DNA of 64,000 nucleotides. It comes from Strongylocentrotus purpuratus. Its lineage: Eukaryota; Echinodermata; Echinoidea; Camarodonta; Strongylocentrotidae. Positions 34,867 through 49,800 of this stretch are shown here, in pieces. The number at the start of each line of letters is the position of its first letter. Position 1 is the stretch's first letter. The DNA lies in assembly GCF_000002235.5 (NCBI RefSeq), contig NW_022145596.1, positions 26,329,299 to 26,393,298 on the forward strand, in the 5' to 3' direction. The notes beneath the pieces were generated by a model that searched no databases, had not been told where the DNA came from, and saw only the letters and a list, made by a program, of their open reading frames with translations. The position numbers and the translations under genes were made by a program.

Positions 34867-37800
34867 ATGGTAAGTGTGTGCTCATTTGAAAATAAGAATC
34901 ATTGTCTTTATGTTAAAATGGTTAATATTCAGTCCCATCTACTGCTATACATGTAATGTCAAATCAGTCATGATGTCACTGTGTTAACAACACTAAACTT
35001 TAACCAAGTAGCACACTGTGCACACGAAGTCGGGCTAACTCGGACCAGGGGACAATTCGGCCCAGCTGCAAAAACGGTCATTTTTTGCATGTTTAGGTTA
35101 AAGATAATTTTGAGTTCTGGTAAAAAAAGAAAATGAATTCTCACAGAATCTAACGAAACTTAGAGTAAAGGAGGGGGTTTTCGGCCACTTATTAAGACAA
35201 AATCCTATTTTTTGGACTCTTTACTTCCTATTTATTATCATTTCTTGTTCAAATCATGAAGCAAATATTATTATTATTTAAACAAAAAAAGAATCCCAGA
35301 AAAAAATCATGAATTGCCGTGACAATATTCATTTCAATTTTCACTGTTTTGGAGCCAGTTATCGACCTAGCGATTCAGTTTACGACCGCATGTAGAAAGT
35401 CAATAGGAAGCACGCGCGCCGTGCGTTTCCGCGCTGATCTATTGCACAAGCGGGCGGAGCAGGTATCCCGGAGCTCCCGGGTGCTCGCCTGGTCGAAGAC
35501 TAGCACTGCGGTGATCGGAAGTTGGAATCTGAATTAGACAGACATATCGTGTGTGCGTTGCGGGGTCCGGCTGCATTGATTAAATACATGCGATGAGATA
35601 CTTTTGAGCTTGCGACTAACACAAAATCGGGCTCTAAATCTGAAAAATACTTGAAATAAAGCTCATTTTATGGTACCCATATTTCTTACATACACGCGTA
35701 AGAAACTCGATTTTTCAGATTTGGGTAGAGGGACCGCTGATTACATCGCTAAAATGTGATATTTTAGGATATATTTTCCATTGCAAATGTGGTTCTTCAG
35801 TGACTCTAGCATGGTATGGTATGTGTGGGATATGTGATATGCTATTATGCGATGTATTTTAAAGGGATTTTGCCATGTATCCAACGGATCGGCCGAAAAC
35901 TGGAGCTGGTCGTTTAATCTACACTGAATGTTCAAGATTACAAATAAATGTCATGTGCCAAACAATTTGGAAGAAAATGTATACTGGCTGAGTAATGAGC
36001 ATAGAAAGATAAAGAAATTAGGGTAGTACTAGCCCCAACACCATGTGTGTTGTCCCATATACATCTTTCTGTGTAAGTGATTGTTACTTTACCAAGACTC
36101 TGCCAAATTTATGATGATTTTGATGATTCCAGAACCTTGCATTACACACCATTACTTACATGCTATATGATCAACTTTTGTGATCCATTCCACACCTTTT
36201 CTTTCACAATGCAATCGCATTACCAGAACTCAAGTTTATCTTTAAGGGTTAGGTTTAGGGTTAGGGTTAGGGTTAGAGTTAGTTAGAGTTAGGGTAAAAT
36301 GACAAAAAATGACCGTTTTTGCAGCTGTGCCGAGTTGTCCCCTGGTCCGAGTTAACCCGGATCCGTGCACACATAGCTGCATTACTATCCTGGCTGTGTA
36401 TTAAAAGCTGTGCTGTTGATTCTCAACATTTCAAACATCACTGTACAAAACTCAACTAATTTTACTAAAAATCTTTACTTTAGTGACATTTGGTGACAGC
36501 TAAATAGCAGTAAAATAAAAAAAGAATAATTTAAAAATTAAAATTGTGAGTCTCCTGTCAAACTTGCCAATCAGCCACATCGGCAAGATTGCGTGCATTT
36601 GTGTGTTGTGTGTGTATTGACTATTTGTGTTTGCAATTGCTGCCTAAGCACGTTTGCAGCGCTAGAGGTCAATACGCATAAGCATTGACTCTCTATGCTT
36701 TGCTGCAGAGACAAAGTAGTAGGAGCGCTGGTCCAAGAATGAGGATCGTCCTCCTAAACGAGGCTTTTCTCGTAAACGCAGACAAAATACTCTGAAAAAA
36801 TGAGGATCATTTTATTTCATCGGCGCTCTGCAGGTTTCGGGTTCTCGAACCACCCCCCTCACCACGAAGAACTTCAGCTTACATTTAGCACATGCGCAGA
36901 TCGCAGATTTGTGCGAGGAGCAAGCTTGCGATTTTCTGTTTTTTTCTACCCAAATTATGATATTTCAGTCAAACCCCTACGGAGATCTAAAAACAATAAT
37001 TATCTGCAAGGTTTTGTTGCCCCTACGGAAATCTAAAAACAATAATTATCGGCAAGGTTTTGTTGCCCCTACAGAGATCTTTAAAGAATAATTATCGGCA
37101 AGGTTTTATTGCCCCTCCGGAGATCTAAAAACAATAATTATCGGCAATGTTTTGTTGCCCCTACGGAGATCTAAAAACAATAATTATTGGCAAGACTTTG
37201 TTGCCCCTACAGAGATCTAAAAATAATAATTATTGGCAAGGTTTTGTTGTCCCTCCGGAGATCTCAAAACAATAATTTTCGGCAAGGTTTTGTTGCCCCT
37301 ACGGAGATCTAAAAACAATAATTATCGGCAAGGTTTTGTTGCCCCTACGGAGATCTAAAAACAATAATTATCGGCACGGTTTCGTTGCCTCTACGGAGAT
37401 CTAAAAACAGTAATTATTGGCAAGACTTCGTTGCCCCTACGGAGATCTAAAAACAATATTATTGGCAAGACTTTGTTGTCCGTATCGGCAATGAAGTATC
37501 GTCAATAATTATTAATTTAGGAGTTCCGTATTGGCAATGAAGTGTCAAAAACAAAAACAAAACACATGTAACAAACTGCACAAAAATAACGGTTAAACGA
37601 GAAATGCTAAACGGTTTAGATTAATGCGGTCGGATAACCGTCGGTTAAACGTTTTGACTCAGGCCTACAGGTAGTACGTAATATTACGTATTGACTTTGC
37701 CATTGAACTTAAGTTGGGCTTAAGTAAAGTAGTTCCTCTCGCACTTAAATTCAAAGCCACTTGAGCTGCAAAAATGCAAACAATCCTTATTAATGCCGAA

Positions 37801-40800
37801 AATTTTCAAGTTTTTTGCTATCAAATGCTAAAAACACATGCATGGCTGGGATTATTTTGTCATTTGGAGTTGGTGTAGACCATGAATGTTAATATTTTGT
37901 GCCTTTTCATTACTTTGAATTTAATAATATTGGTCTAAGAGAGAGGCAAACCATGCGAGCTGCCATCTTGGATTATAATGTAGGCATCATTTTTTGTGCA
38001 TTGTCATTTGCATCATGAAATGAATATCCAGAGACTAATTTGAAATCCATTTCAAGTAGTCCAAGAGTGTTTTCGCTTCCTCACAAAAATGTTGATGGTT
38101 GACTATTTACTAACCTATTAAGGTAACAGTTACCAGTAGTGGTCCGAGAATAAGGATCGTCTGCATAAACAAGGATCGTCTTCGTAAACGCGTATAGATG
38201 TGTCCGCAAAAATGAGGATTGTCTGCATTTTTGCAGACGTTTCATATTTTCAATCGGCGCATTGGCGAGGCGAAAAACAGATTCCGCGATGATTTTCTTG
38301 ATGCATTTTACATTGACTTTGTACAGACTATCACTGTGCACAAAGTTCTTTGTGAGCATGTTTTTTTAGCATTTGATAGCCAAAAAATTTTCGGCTTAAA
38401 AAAAAAATCAACCAATTTTTTTCCAATCATTTTTATTGATCGCCAATCAATTTTTTTATCCGATCTCGCCTGATCGGCCAAAGATCAGCCCCTGATCTGA
38501 TGATCAGCTACAGGGTTAATGTCTTTTATGCACTCTAACTGACGGATTTCATTCAAATGTTGTATGGAGTTGTGTCTTAGTAAAATATACCCCTACACAT
38601 CTTGAGTATATGTGTGATCAGTGAAAGCTGAAAAGGACCTTGGAGTGACTACCAGCTGAAATTCCATCAACATGTATCATTAGCGGTCAGTAAGGGATAC
38701 CAACTACTGGGAATAATGAAAAGAACTTTCTCCAAACTGGATACGACAACACTACCGATTCTATTCAAGACCCTAATTAGACCACACCTAGAATATGGGA
38801 GTGTTCTTTGGCATAGCAGATTTAAAGAAGATGCAAAGAAAATTGAAAGAGTGCAAAGAAGAGCTACCAAATTGGTTCGAGAAATCAAGGACCTCCCATA
38901 TCAAGAAAGACTTAAATACATGAACATGTACTCTCTGTTCTACAGAAGAAGAAGAGGAGACATGATCGCAGTCCACCAGATCATGCACGGACTAGTCAAC
39001 ATCCCACAAGATCATTTTTTCTCCCAACCTGCAAGTAGAAGTAGATCCACGAGAGGGCACTGTCTCAAGATCCAGAAAGAACACTGCAGACTGGATGTTA
39101 GAAGTAAGTCTTTCAGCAGACGAATAATACAAGACTGGAACAGTTTGCCAGAAAATATTGTGGTCTTGGCAACAACGGACAAATTCAAAAGACACATAGA
39201 TAAACATTGGTGGGAGTATCGCTTCGACCTCCCATGACTCTCTCTCCTGTGCATGCGCATACACTCAGCAATAAATCTAACAGGCTAAACCTACATTATA
39301 GAAGCAGTGACCGGGAATTACAGGCCAACGCCTTCTACCCGTACTTGATGATGATGATGATGATGATGAGTGTTTGGGGATGCTGCCACCTGTGTTACGT
39401 CTGTTATAGGGTCATATTTTGGTGGCTGCCTTTTGTGCGCTCTAACTGCCACATTTCTTGACAGATTTCTTTCAAATTATCTACAGAGGTGCATTATACT
39501 CTAATCTACACACATAGGCCCGAATTCACAAAGGAGGTTTGTCGACAAACCTTGGTTGTCGTGCGTCATATGATGCGTTTTGACGCGTTTTTACAAACCA
39601 GGTTTGTAAAAAACGCGTAAAAACGCGTAATTTGACGTACGAAAACCAAGGTTTGTCGACAAATCTCCTTTGTGAATTCAGGCCATATTGTTTTGGTGAT
39701 GCTGCTTCTAGTCTTGACAATAGTCCGAGCCACTAGTAGCGATCTCTTCTTCATACTTATGTTTCTGGAAGGGGAGAGGGGATCTTTGTCCCTCCTTCGA
39801 ACATAAGGATGACAAAAACAAACGCTGCCACTGCCGGGGATACATTCGCATTGCGGGGCAATACAGATTGCAATATTTCTAGTTTCAATTAGACATACCA
39901 CATACAGAACAATGATAATTTCCTTGAATTAAAAATGAACAAAATTTGTTTTAGTAGTTTTGACTACCGGTAAGTCATGTAATTGAAATACCAAATCTAC
40001 CTAAATGCATTATTATATACCTCTCTTTAGTATGTTGAATAAATCTAGTCATCTGATTGGTCAAAATTGGAATGACCACAAAGAAAAGAACAATGCCCGT
40101 TGCCTTGTGTAACGGGCAGTAGTATAGTATTAATGACTGCTTTGAGAGAAATAGTTGTTTTTATACGCTCAAGGGAAGGTTAGAATTGTGCAACAGCCCA
40201 ATAGACCAGTTCACGGTTAGCACATTACTGCAATGACCCCGAATATCCACAGATCTTCAAAACATGAAGAGGTCCCACTTTGTACATTGTGAAATAACCA
40301 CTCCTACAGCGATGGAGGTGCTACATATATAGCCTTTGTTTCCCCTTTTCAAAGAATATTTCCACCTGTGTATCATGGAGTGCACTGAATGTGCATGAAT
40401 AAATAATGATTACATGAGCACGTATCCAGTATTTCGTCTCCGTGTATTTCAAAATTTGTTCTGCAATGACCTTTATCTGCTCATGCTCAGACTGCAACCG
40501 TGAACTGGCTTATTCTAACCTTCCCTTGAGCGTATAAAAACAACTATTTCTCGAGTATTAAAGCAGTCATTAATACTTTTATATGCCGAAAACAAAAGAG
40601 TCAACTAATGACACCGCCTTGGCCTTTCTCTAGTTTATCTGCACGGTTGTTTTTTACGAGTGTATCTTTGAGAGTAGACTAGATCTAGATTCTAGTCTAA
40701 GCAAGATATTTTTACAATTTTGGGGGTGGGCCGGCCCTGTGGGGAAATAGGAGAAGAACACACCTCTTCATATGACACCTCACTTATTGAGTATCACCTT

Positions 40801-43800
40801 CAGGATCACAACAGATAAAGGTTTGAATCTCGAATTGAAAAAAAAACCCTGACTTTTTTTTGCATGGTCGCGCAATGCACGTAGACTACATAGAGACTGC
40901 ATTGCGTACAATCTCTATGGGAATAATTTTAGTACACAACATCGGGTGCGCGATCAGACACCCTGACTAGTAGTAGACTACTAGATCTATTTTCGTCTAA
41001 GTCTATGCTGGTACTCATTTTCAGCAACTAAACGAATATGTTTATGGATAATTTCACGTACCCTTTTTGTTGTTCTTGCTGTCAGCGAGTCTTGCATTTG
41101 ATAAGTTGAAATCTTGGGAGATTTTCTTTAACCATTTTTGTCATGTTTGGAATTGTCGTCTTGTATGAAAATACCGACCGATTCTTCGCACACGTACGGT
41201 ATCCTCGATCGCTCAAACCATTTTTTAACATGTAAAACCTATGGGTAACCATGGAGACTGAACTATTTTCCCGGTAACCATGGTTACTGGGATTTTAGAA
41301 CTATTTTAACCATGGTTACTGGGAATTTTACAAAAATAGTTTAAGTTTATGAATGCAATTTCGACCAATCAGATGGCTGGATTTCTTAAGTGATGTATAT
41401 AATTAATGATAAAGATGCCTGTTGCCCTGGGTAACAGGCCACATAGTTAAATTTTGCTGTCCATTGAATTTTTACACACACTTCCATGTAATATCTATGA
41501 AGGAAATGATTCAACAGGCATAGCGTTGCACGGAATGAACAACTTTTCTTCAGAGTGAAAGAGTGATGGCTTATTTCTAAAGTACACCAAAACATTTCTA
41601 TTTTTAATTCCTTTTATATCTTGATTTTATTATTTCAGTACAGTGTGGTGTACAAGCAGGAGCAGGCGCACGATGACAGTATCTGGTGTGTGGCTTGGAT
41701 GAAAAGTGATAGGGATGGAGTTGAGAACATCGTCACTGGATCAGTGGACGACTATGTCAAATGCTGGAACTGGTAAATATTCTTATCACCATGGGAATTC
41801 CCTTGGTGTTGGAAAAGTACACATTTTCATTCAAAAGAACTTCAAAAAATCATCAGTGAAAGCATAAAAGATAAAATTAAAGGACATAATGAAAAGGGGA
41901 AAAATAGGGGAAAAATTGAGGAAAAAAGTCAACTGTAAATATTCATTGAATCTGATGGAAACTTCAACGTATAGATATATGCATTAATTAGAGTTAATGT
42001 AATATGGCAATCATTCTAACAATCAACCACTATTCTATTTCTGTGATTCTAGAAATAAAGCATTTATTTAAAAAAAAAATTCATTAAATGATTTATCATT
42101 TTTTATTACTTATTCTTGAGAATTTTTACCCCAAAGTGTCAATTCAGTCTATGATATTTGATTTAAGCATGAACATCGTAATAAGGGATGTTATTATTTC
42201 TTATTTATGATTTCTCATTTTTATTTACCAGGGAGAATGATGAACTAAAATTAAAATGGACCTTGGAAGGACATCAACTTGGAGTGGTTTCTGTAGACAT
42301 CAACCCAACGGGAACAAGTAGGTGTATCTTAAATCTCATAAGGGTTCCAGTCTTCCAGATTATATGGGTCGTTTGTTGTACTGTGTATAGTGGGTATGGG
42401 ATGATATCGCAAAGTACCAGTGATAAGGCCTGTGCAGTGTAACAACCTTATCAACAAATTCTAACCCACTCCTTCACCAAGAAAGAAGGCCTGAAACATC
42501 CTACTTGAGAATGCCAGCTAAGTTTCTAGCCTTCTTCAAACCCAAATGTTACTGTGATTACCTTCCATTTCTCTCTTTAGAAAATTTAGCAGTTTAATTA
42601 GAATGTCCAGATGAAATTTTGGTGATGTCACTGATTGCTTCCTGTCAATAGACTGATTTGAAGATTCTGAAATTCAGAAATGGAACTGTGTTTTATATTT
42701 GTTACACTCTTACATAACTATTAGCACTAGGAGTGACTTTACTTGACTTCTTTGATTCATTACAATTGATTCAAACTTACAAATTACTATGAGATGTACC
42801 TGCTATGTGATGTGTAATTTCCTTTAGCTTTTTAAAATAATCTATAAGTTTAAGGTGGCAATGATGGCCAATTTTGAAGTGCTCAAGAATCTTTTGAGAA
42901 GTATGTTCTCTCCTGGATCCCTTCACTAAAGCCCAATTTTGTAATTCAATCATTTTGCAGGATGAAACTCTTATAACTCTAAACCACTTGCAAAATTCAC
43001 AGAATTGTATGAAATTACAATATTCTCTGTCGTTTTATTCCACAGTTGCAGCCTCAAGTTCTCTTGACAGTCATATCAGATTATGGGATTTAGAGGTCGG
43101 CAAACAGATGAGGTCAATCGATGCGGGTCCAGGTAACTCAATTCAACCACATAGTATCAATAATTGGTGTTGTCCATACTTTGGGGTTATGCAATATTTT
43201 GTTGTTGTTAAAATTTTGTTATTATTTTGCACAGTTTTAAATTTTTTACCAGTGCAAATTATCATATTTTAGTGCTAAATTTGCTTTGAAATCTTTCAAA
43301 ACTGAACAGAAAAAGACCAGAAGGGGATGATATGAAACGGAGAAGGCAACCTTGTTTGTGTGTGCTTAACTGATTGTTAAATATGTTTTGATACTCTAAA
43401 GTAGATGGTTGATGAAAACTATGTTTGTTATGGTAATTATGATGATGCCATGGAAATGGTAACATTGATACCTACAAATATCATGGTGGCTATGGTGATG
43501 ATAGTGATATCTCTCATCATCCATCATTTCAGGTGCAGAGGGTAAGGGAGGTAAACCCTGTGCTTGATCAGCCCTTGTTTACTGCAGTTGTGATTGCGTG
43601 TGACTCACACTGAATATTTTTATACAGCTTTTCAACCTCTCTCTCTCTCCTCTTTTTTTTACTCTTTCTCTCCTCTTTTTTTACACTTTCTCTCTCTTTC
43701 TCTCTCTCTCTCTCTTCTCTTTTTCATCCCTCTCTTCTCTTTTTCATCTCTCTCTTCTCCTTTTTTCCTCTCTCTCTCTCTCTTCTCCTTTTCACCTCTC

Positions 43801-46800
43801 TCCCTCTCTCTTTTCCCCCTCACATTTCTCCTTTGCTGTCTTACTTACTTTTGTATCCTTTAATGTTGTATTTGGTGTACAGGGCTTGTGCCGGTTGTTT
43901 TGTAATTTCTTATTGATACCATCCGAAACCTTACTCGCTACTTGTTTCTTACTATATTATTAAATCTAATTTGATAGGAAGCTATCCAGACAGAACCTTT
44001 TCTTGTTTTTGTTTTTTACATCTGTGCCTTGTTCTGTTTTGTATTCATTCATTGTACATGTATATGTTATCCCAATTCATTTATTATATTTTACATGGAA
44101 TTGCATACATGTTTGTACCTTTGTAAAAATATTTTTATAGATGGAATTGAATAAACTGAACTGAATCAAACTGTTTACCAAGCAGTTCTTACTCTTTTTC
44201 CCTACGAAATCCTATTAGGTCCCCTAACCAAATGCTGCATGTACATGTTCTTGTCCATCGCTCCATTTACAATCATCATGTGTCATGTCAGTAAGGACAA
44301 ACCATTTCACAAACCATGATAAGCAAAAAATTCATGATTTTAATACTATCTGCTAAAAAACGCAGTCTTCGTCACGATCCATCAGATTTTATCCTGAATT
44401 ATCAAAGAGGTTGTGAGGCTTGATTTCACTTAAATTATTTGAAAAAAAGAAGTAGAAATCTAAGAGAGCTGTAGCACAAATGATCCAATTCAATTTGCAT
44501 GAAAACATATGTTAAAGGTAATACAAAGTTTGGTATGGGGTTATGAAATTGGAAGCATATATGCGATCCTACAATATTCAGTGATCGTTGCTCTTTATGG
44601 TGTATAGCTCCCTCTCAAGGTCATGATATTAATTAAGCTATAAAACAATGTTTCATGACTAAAATCGACCAGTTAGCTATTCCGGTTATCACATTTACAT
44701 ATTCTGTGATTTTCATTGTCGCAGCTACGATTGTATGGCCGTTCCTGAGAGCACCGGTAAATTTTTGTATTCAATTTTTCTTGAAAGCAGAAGTGTTTTA
44801 AGGGCTTAATTTTCTATAATACATCCACAGGGACATCCAAATATATCACTATCCACCCAATTTTCAAAATTTCCCAAACCTTTGTAATACCTTTAATAAT
44901 AACATTTACAAAATTGAGGAAACTCAAGGTTGCTTTTGCGACGAGCAAATTGAAATTTGCCATTTTTTTTTTGCAATCATTTCTATCATTATATTCATAT
45001 TTCTATTTTGCAGTTGATGCATGGACGATAGCTTTCTCACCCGAAGGCCGCTTCTTGGCGTCCGGTAGCCATGTTGGAAAGATCAATCTGTTTGGAGTGG
45101 AGAGTGCAAAGAAAGAGTCCCAGCTAGACACCAGAGGCAAATTCACACTCAGCATAGCATATGTAAGTTTGAAAATGAAAGTATTATCACAATTGCAAGC
45201 ATAATGTAAGAGGATTTTTGTGTTTGTTTTTGGTTTTGATACAAAATTGTATCAAAAGTCATTGTAATTGAAAAGTCTTGAAAAAACTTGCTATATTAGC
45301 TCAACATCTATCAATTTGTTTAAATGTTCAATTTATGAGCCAAACATGACATTTTTTAAGTTTTAAAAGTTAAGTGAAAAGTGTAAAAAGAATAGACATG
45401 TGTTAATCAAAGTATTTTGGCATAAAAAGGGGAATGTTTCACACTGTAACTTATCTGAAGGGGACGAAATCACAGTAGTGACCACTTTCTCTTTCCTTTT
45501 CAGAGTCCCGATGGAAGGTTCTTAGCAAGTGGAGCTATCGATGGCATTGTCAATATATTTGATATTCAGTCAAGTAAACTGCTTCACACATTAGAAGGTG
45601 AGTCATAAAGCACTAATAATGATAAGTATTTTTTACTTTGCACTTTCTGATATAGAGTTGACTAAATCATTCATAGTGTATTTGTAAAGCGCTTTAATAG
45701 AGACATTGTATTAAGTGCTATATAAAAGCTAAATATTATTATTATAATTATTATTACTCTTACCTTGCCCTCATTCAACAGGTCCACCTTTCATTCTTGA
45801 GTTACGGAAAGGGGAAGAGAAAAAAAAAGGGGGGGGGGACAGAAAAAGAGAGAAAAAGGGGTATGACAAATTTAGTTATTAATCTGTACATGCAGTACCC
45901 CTCAAGGGGCTACCATCATGTTATGTAATAATAAGACTTCAGTGTTATCTTAACGAAAATCAGAGACAAAACGATAACAGATATGGGTCATTCACAAAGT
46001 TAGGGCAATTTTTGTGACCTACCAGAAGTGAGAAATATGTCTCTTATCAACTGTAACAATGTTTGCTCAAATTGAGTTTTGCATAAAAAACAAAGCCAAC
46101 TATCTTGAGAAGTACTCAAGCTTCATGGTGAATCAATATTATGGACCCAAAGTTTATGTAATGTTATATGAATATGGTGTCCATGTAACGCTTGTAAAAA
46201 GAGATTAAGCAAAGATTTTGAAGAAAAGCAATTGAAACCGGAACAATTCTGGCAGGGCACTACTACAAATATTCATTGCGTAAAAATCTTCAACAGATAA
46301 TTTCATCTTCCATGTGTAGTAGAAGATCTCATACCAATGTTACATACCAATGTTACATGGACACCGTTGTATATTTTGCTCAACTTCACGGAATGACCCA
46401 TATTTAACATTAAGTTTCCTAGTAGCTCTGGGTGAAAAGGAGCTGCTTTATTCTTGTTTGAAAGGTACCAACGCAGATAATGTTTCTGATTTTACTGGGC
46501 AGTCTGTTTCGCATGACTGGCGCCTCATGTCCAAATGCCTGATCGCCGTAGTGGTGGTTCGGCTGCGAGGGACTACAAGCATAGTGGATAAAGAAGATAG
46601 AAGAATATAATGACACTGCTTCATGGCAAGAATATCCTTGATACAATCAGGAGCAGCATTGTAGAGTCCTTTGAAAACCAGCGTCAGAATCTTGTACTAT
46701 TTTGGGAAGCTTATTTATATCCCTGCCATGGGGATCCAAAATACTTTTTTTTCTTCTTTTTTTCCACGAAATCAGTGACCATGACCAAATCTTTGATACC

Positions 46801-49800
46801 ATTAATGCGTTCCCAGTCAAATGTATTAGTCTTGTTTTTTGTATGCACTACTTCCAGGTCACGCTAAGCCCATCAGGTCACTGTGTTTCTCTCCAGACTC
46901 TCAGCTCTTAGCAACTGCATCAGATGATGGACAGATCAAAATATATGATGTGTGAGTAAATTATTATACTATGTGTCCTGTATGTACAGGGGTGAACCTC
47001 CTGAGATCAGGGACCTGTTTCACAAAGCCTTTTATCAATGACAAATATCAGTGACAAACCTGCTGATAACCAATCAGAAGCAAGGATTTCAGTAGCTAAC
47101 AAAAACTAACATTTGTCACTGATGACAAGTTTTGTGAAACACCCCCCAGGAGGACAGAGTTACAGAAGAAATATGCCCATGACAGAAGTACCTCACTATA
47201 TTTAGTTATTTCCTATCCTGTTCATGACCAATAATATAACAACAAAAATAATGGATATAGCATTTTCCTTTTCATTTGATTGAGTGGGGCTGTCAACTAG
47301 AATAAGGTTTATTTACAAAATGTTGGTATTAATGTACAGGACCTGCCCTTTTTAATATTCTAGCCATAGCATGTATACAGTATAAAAACAGCATATTGCA
47401 GGGAAATGGAATTCAAGAATTCTTTTTTCCAGCTTCCATGAATACATCTATATGCAGGCTCTATGGCTAAGTGGTAGAGCACTGGTCTTGTAACTGGTAG
47501 GTTCTTTGTTCGAACCCAAGTCGATACGGTAGCGCCCTTTGCTAAGGCATTAATCCTCATTACCAATTCCCTCAGAGATGTCATAAAGCCATTGCTATGT
47601 TGGTTGCTTTCTTACATGCATAAAGATTCTATTTGAAATGGATTTTATGCCTCTGCTACAAGTTAGCCTGAGGCATTCTGTTTTCGGGTTGTCCGTACGT
47701 CCCGTTCTCGTGATTGCGTTATCTCAAGAACCAATTGATGAATTCCCGCCAAACTTGGGTCATGTATGTATCTTGCAGAGCCAATGAACTGATTAGATTT
47801 TGGGCTCACGAGGTCAAAGGTCACAAGGCTCATCATGAATGCAAAAATAGCATGTAATCACGATATTCTGAGAACCTGTTAATGAATTACAATCAAACTT
47901 GAATGTTAAAAATTGCTTCTGTTTTGGTTTTTGTAAAATCGCTCTATGGTGGAGGCATCATTTCGGACTGCACACATTGGAAGGTCCATCTAGTTTATAT
48001 TTTCATTGTTTGCTCCTCTCATGCATGCACAGACAACAAGCCAACCTTGCTGGAACCCTCTCTGGTCACAGCTCATGGGTCACTGGTATCCACTTCTGTC
48101 CAGACAACACACATTTTGTGTCCAAGTGAGTCACCAGAATGTTAACTCATTGAATACTATTAAAGCTGGAGATAAGTTAGTCCGGGGTCAATAGAAGAAG
48201 TATGTTATACCAAGGAGTTTTGAGAGCTGGAGTCCCAACTGACAACAAATTATTTCAAGCAACTGCCGTTTTCTAGGGTTTGCACAATAGAATCTACAAG
48301 TGTGCTGTTACCTTTGATGTCTGAGGTTTGATGCCGCCAACATCATTGGAAAGCTCGAGTAGTGATTTTTTTTAAAAAAGAAATATTGTTAAATTTCACT
48401 TTTCGTTTGAACTAAATAATAAATAATAACAATTGGATTTATATAGCGCCTTTTCCAAAGGTTACAATGCGCTGCTCTCCTAGACTTTCGACAATTTAAG
48501 AGGAAAATCTAAAAGATGATAAAATATGAATACAAATGCCTAATTGTGTCAAGAAATGTGCTTACAGTTTTAATTTGTGAAAAATAGTCGAACATCACAA
48601 GCCTAAAACCTGCAATTTGGCATGCCCAGTCGAGTAATTTTGATTAATATTTCAAGAAATTTTGCTCCATTTCCTTTCGCTTGCCTCCTATCTGTTCACT
48701 TTGTAATTCTGTTTCTTTGAACTGAAAGTCGCTCCTTACCTTGTATGTTAAACTTAAAGTCAGCCTTAGATTAATCATGTTGTAAATCTTACTAGATGTT
48801 TCCTTAGGTTGCCCGAGTTAATCAAACTGATTTAAATCATTGTTTATTTGAAATTTGTTCTGTATCTTAGGCTAATTTTTTCCTTATATTCATAATTTTG
48901 TATTTTTATATGCTCTTAGTTTAATGCTTTAGGTTCATTATTTGTATGTTTTATATACATATATTGGACATTCTTTTGTATTTGTATTTGCTTTATAAGA
49001 AACCACCATTATTATTATGACTTTGGGTGATAGAGGAGACACACAATTGGTAGTTTTCAAATTCTTCCCGCAATACATGTGTATTGAGGGAAGATAGATA
49101 ATGTAATGACATCTTTCATCTTTGTCTCTACTCTCCTAGTCTCTTCTCTTTCATATATTCTCTCTCCCTTTCTCTGGAGATGATATTATGGTTTTAGAGG
49201 GAGTAGGAAAAGTACATTTCTGTTGTTTTTACCATTTTACGGTAATGTTATGGTAAACGACTAAAACCAGGGCTATACTGTGTTTTAAAGCACAAAAAGT
49301 TGTCTCATTAGGCTTCCTGTTCATTCATACATTCTACTCTGATGAGTGAAAGACAATAAAACATCCTGTTTTGTTGATGGCTCTACTTGTAATTAGACTG
49401 ACATCACCGACTGTCTCTCATGATCTCTCTCTCTCTCTCTCTCTCTCTTCTTAGTTCATCAGACAAGACAGTCAAGGTGTGGGACTGTGGAACAAGACAA
49501 TGTGTAGCAACCTTCTATGATCACTATGACCAGGTAATACCTCAGCCAATTGCAGCCTAATTCTTCTCAAATATTACCTCTAGGAATTATAGTAATAATA
49601 ATAATGATAATGATAATAATGATAATGACAACAACACTGATGATGATAAAACCAGTATCATAACGCTAGATACAATAATGCAAGACTGAGTAAATATCCA
49701 AGCCCGTTTCTAAAATTTCTTGTTAATGTACTGCAGGCCTTATGAAGTAGAAGTAGCTGTCTGTTGCGAAGCGAAGATGACCGCCTTTACTTTAACTTTA

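Noticed and set aside
36241-36295. Chromosome-fusion scar or subtelomere
   Set aside because: The TTAGGG-like tract is short, degenerate and inside a TIR element with intact target duplications.
47457-47535. tRNA-Thr gene
   Set aside because: A and B boxes are clear but the anticodon stem does not pair and an unrelated tail follows, so it is called a SINE head.
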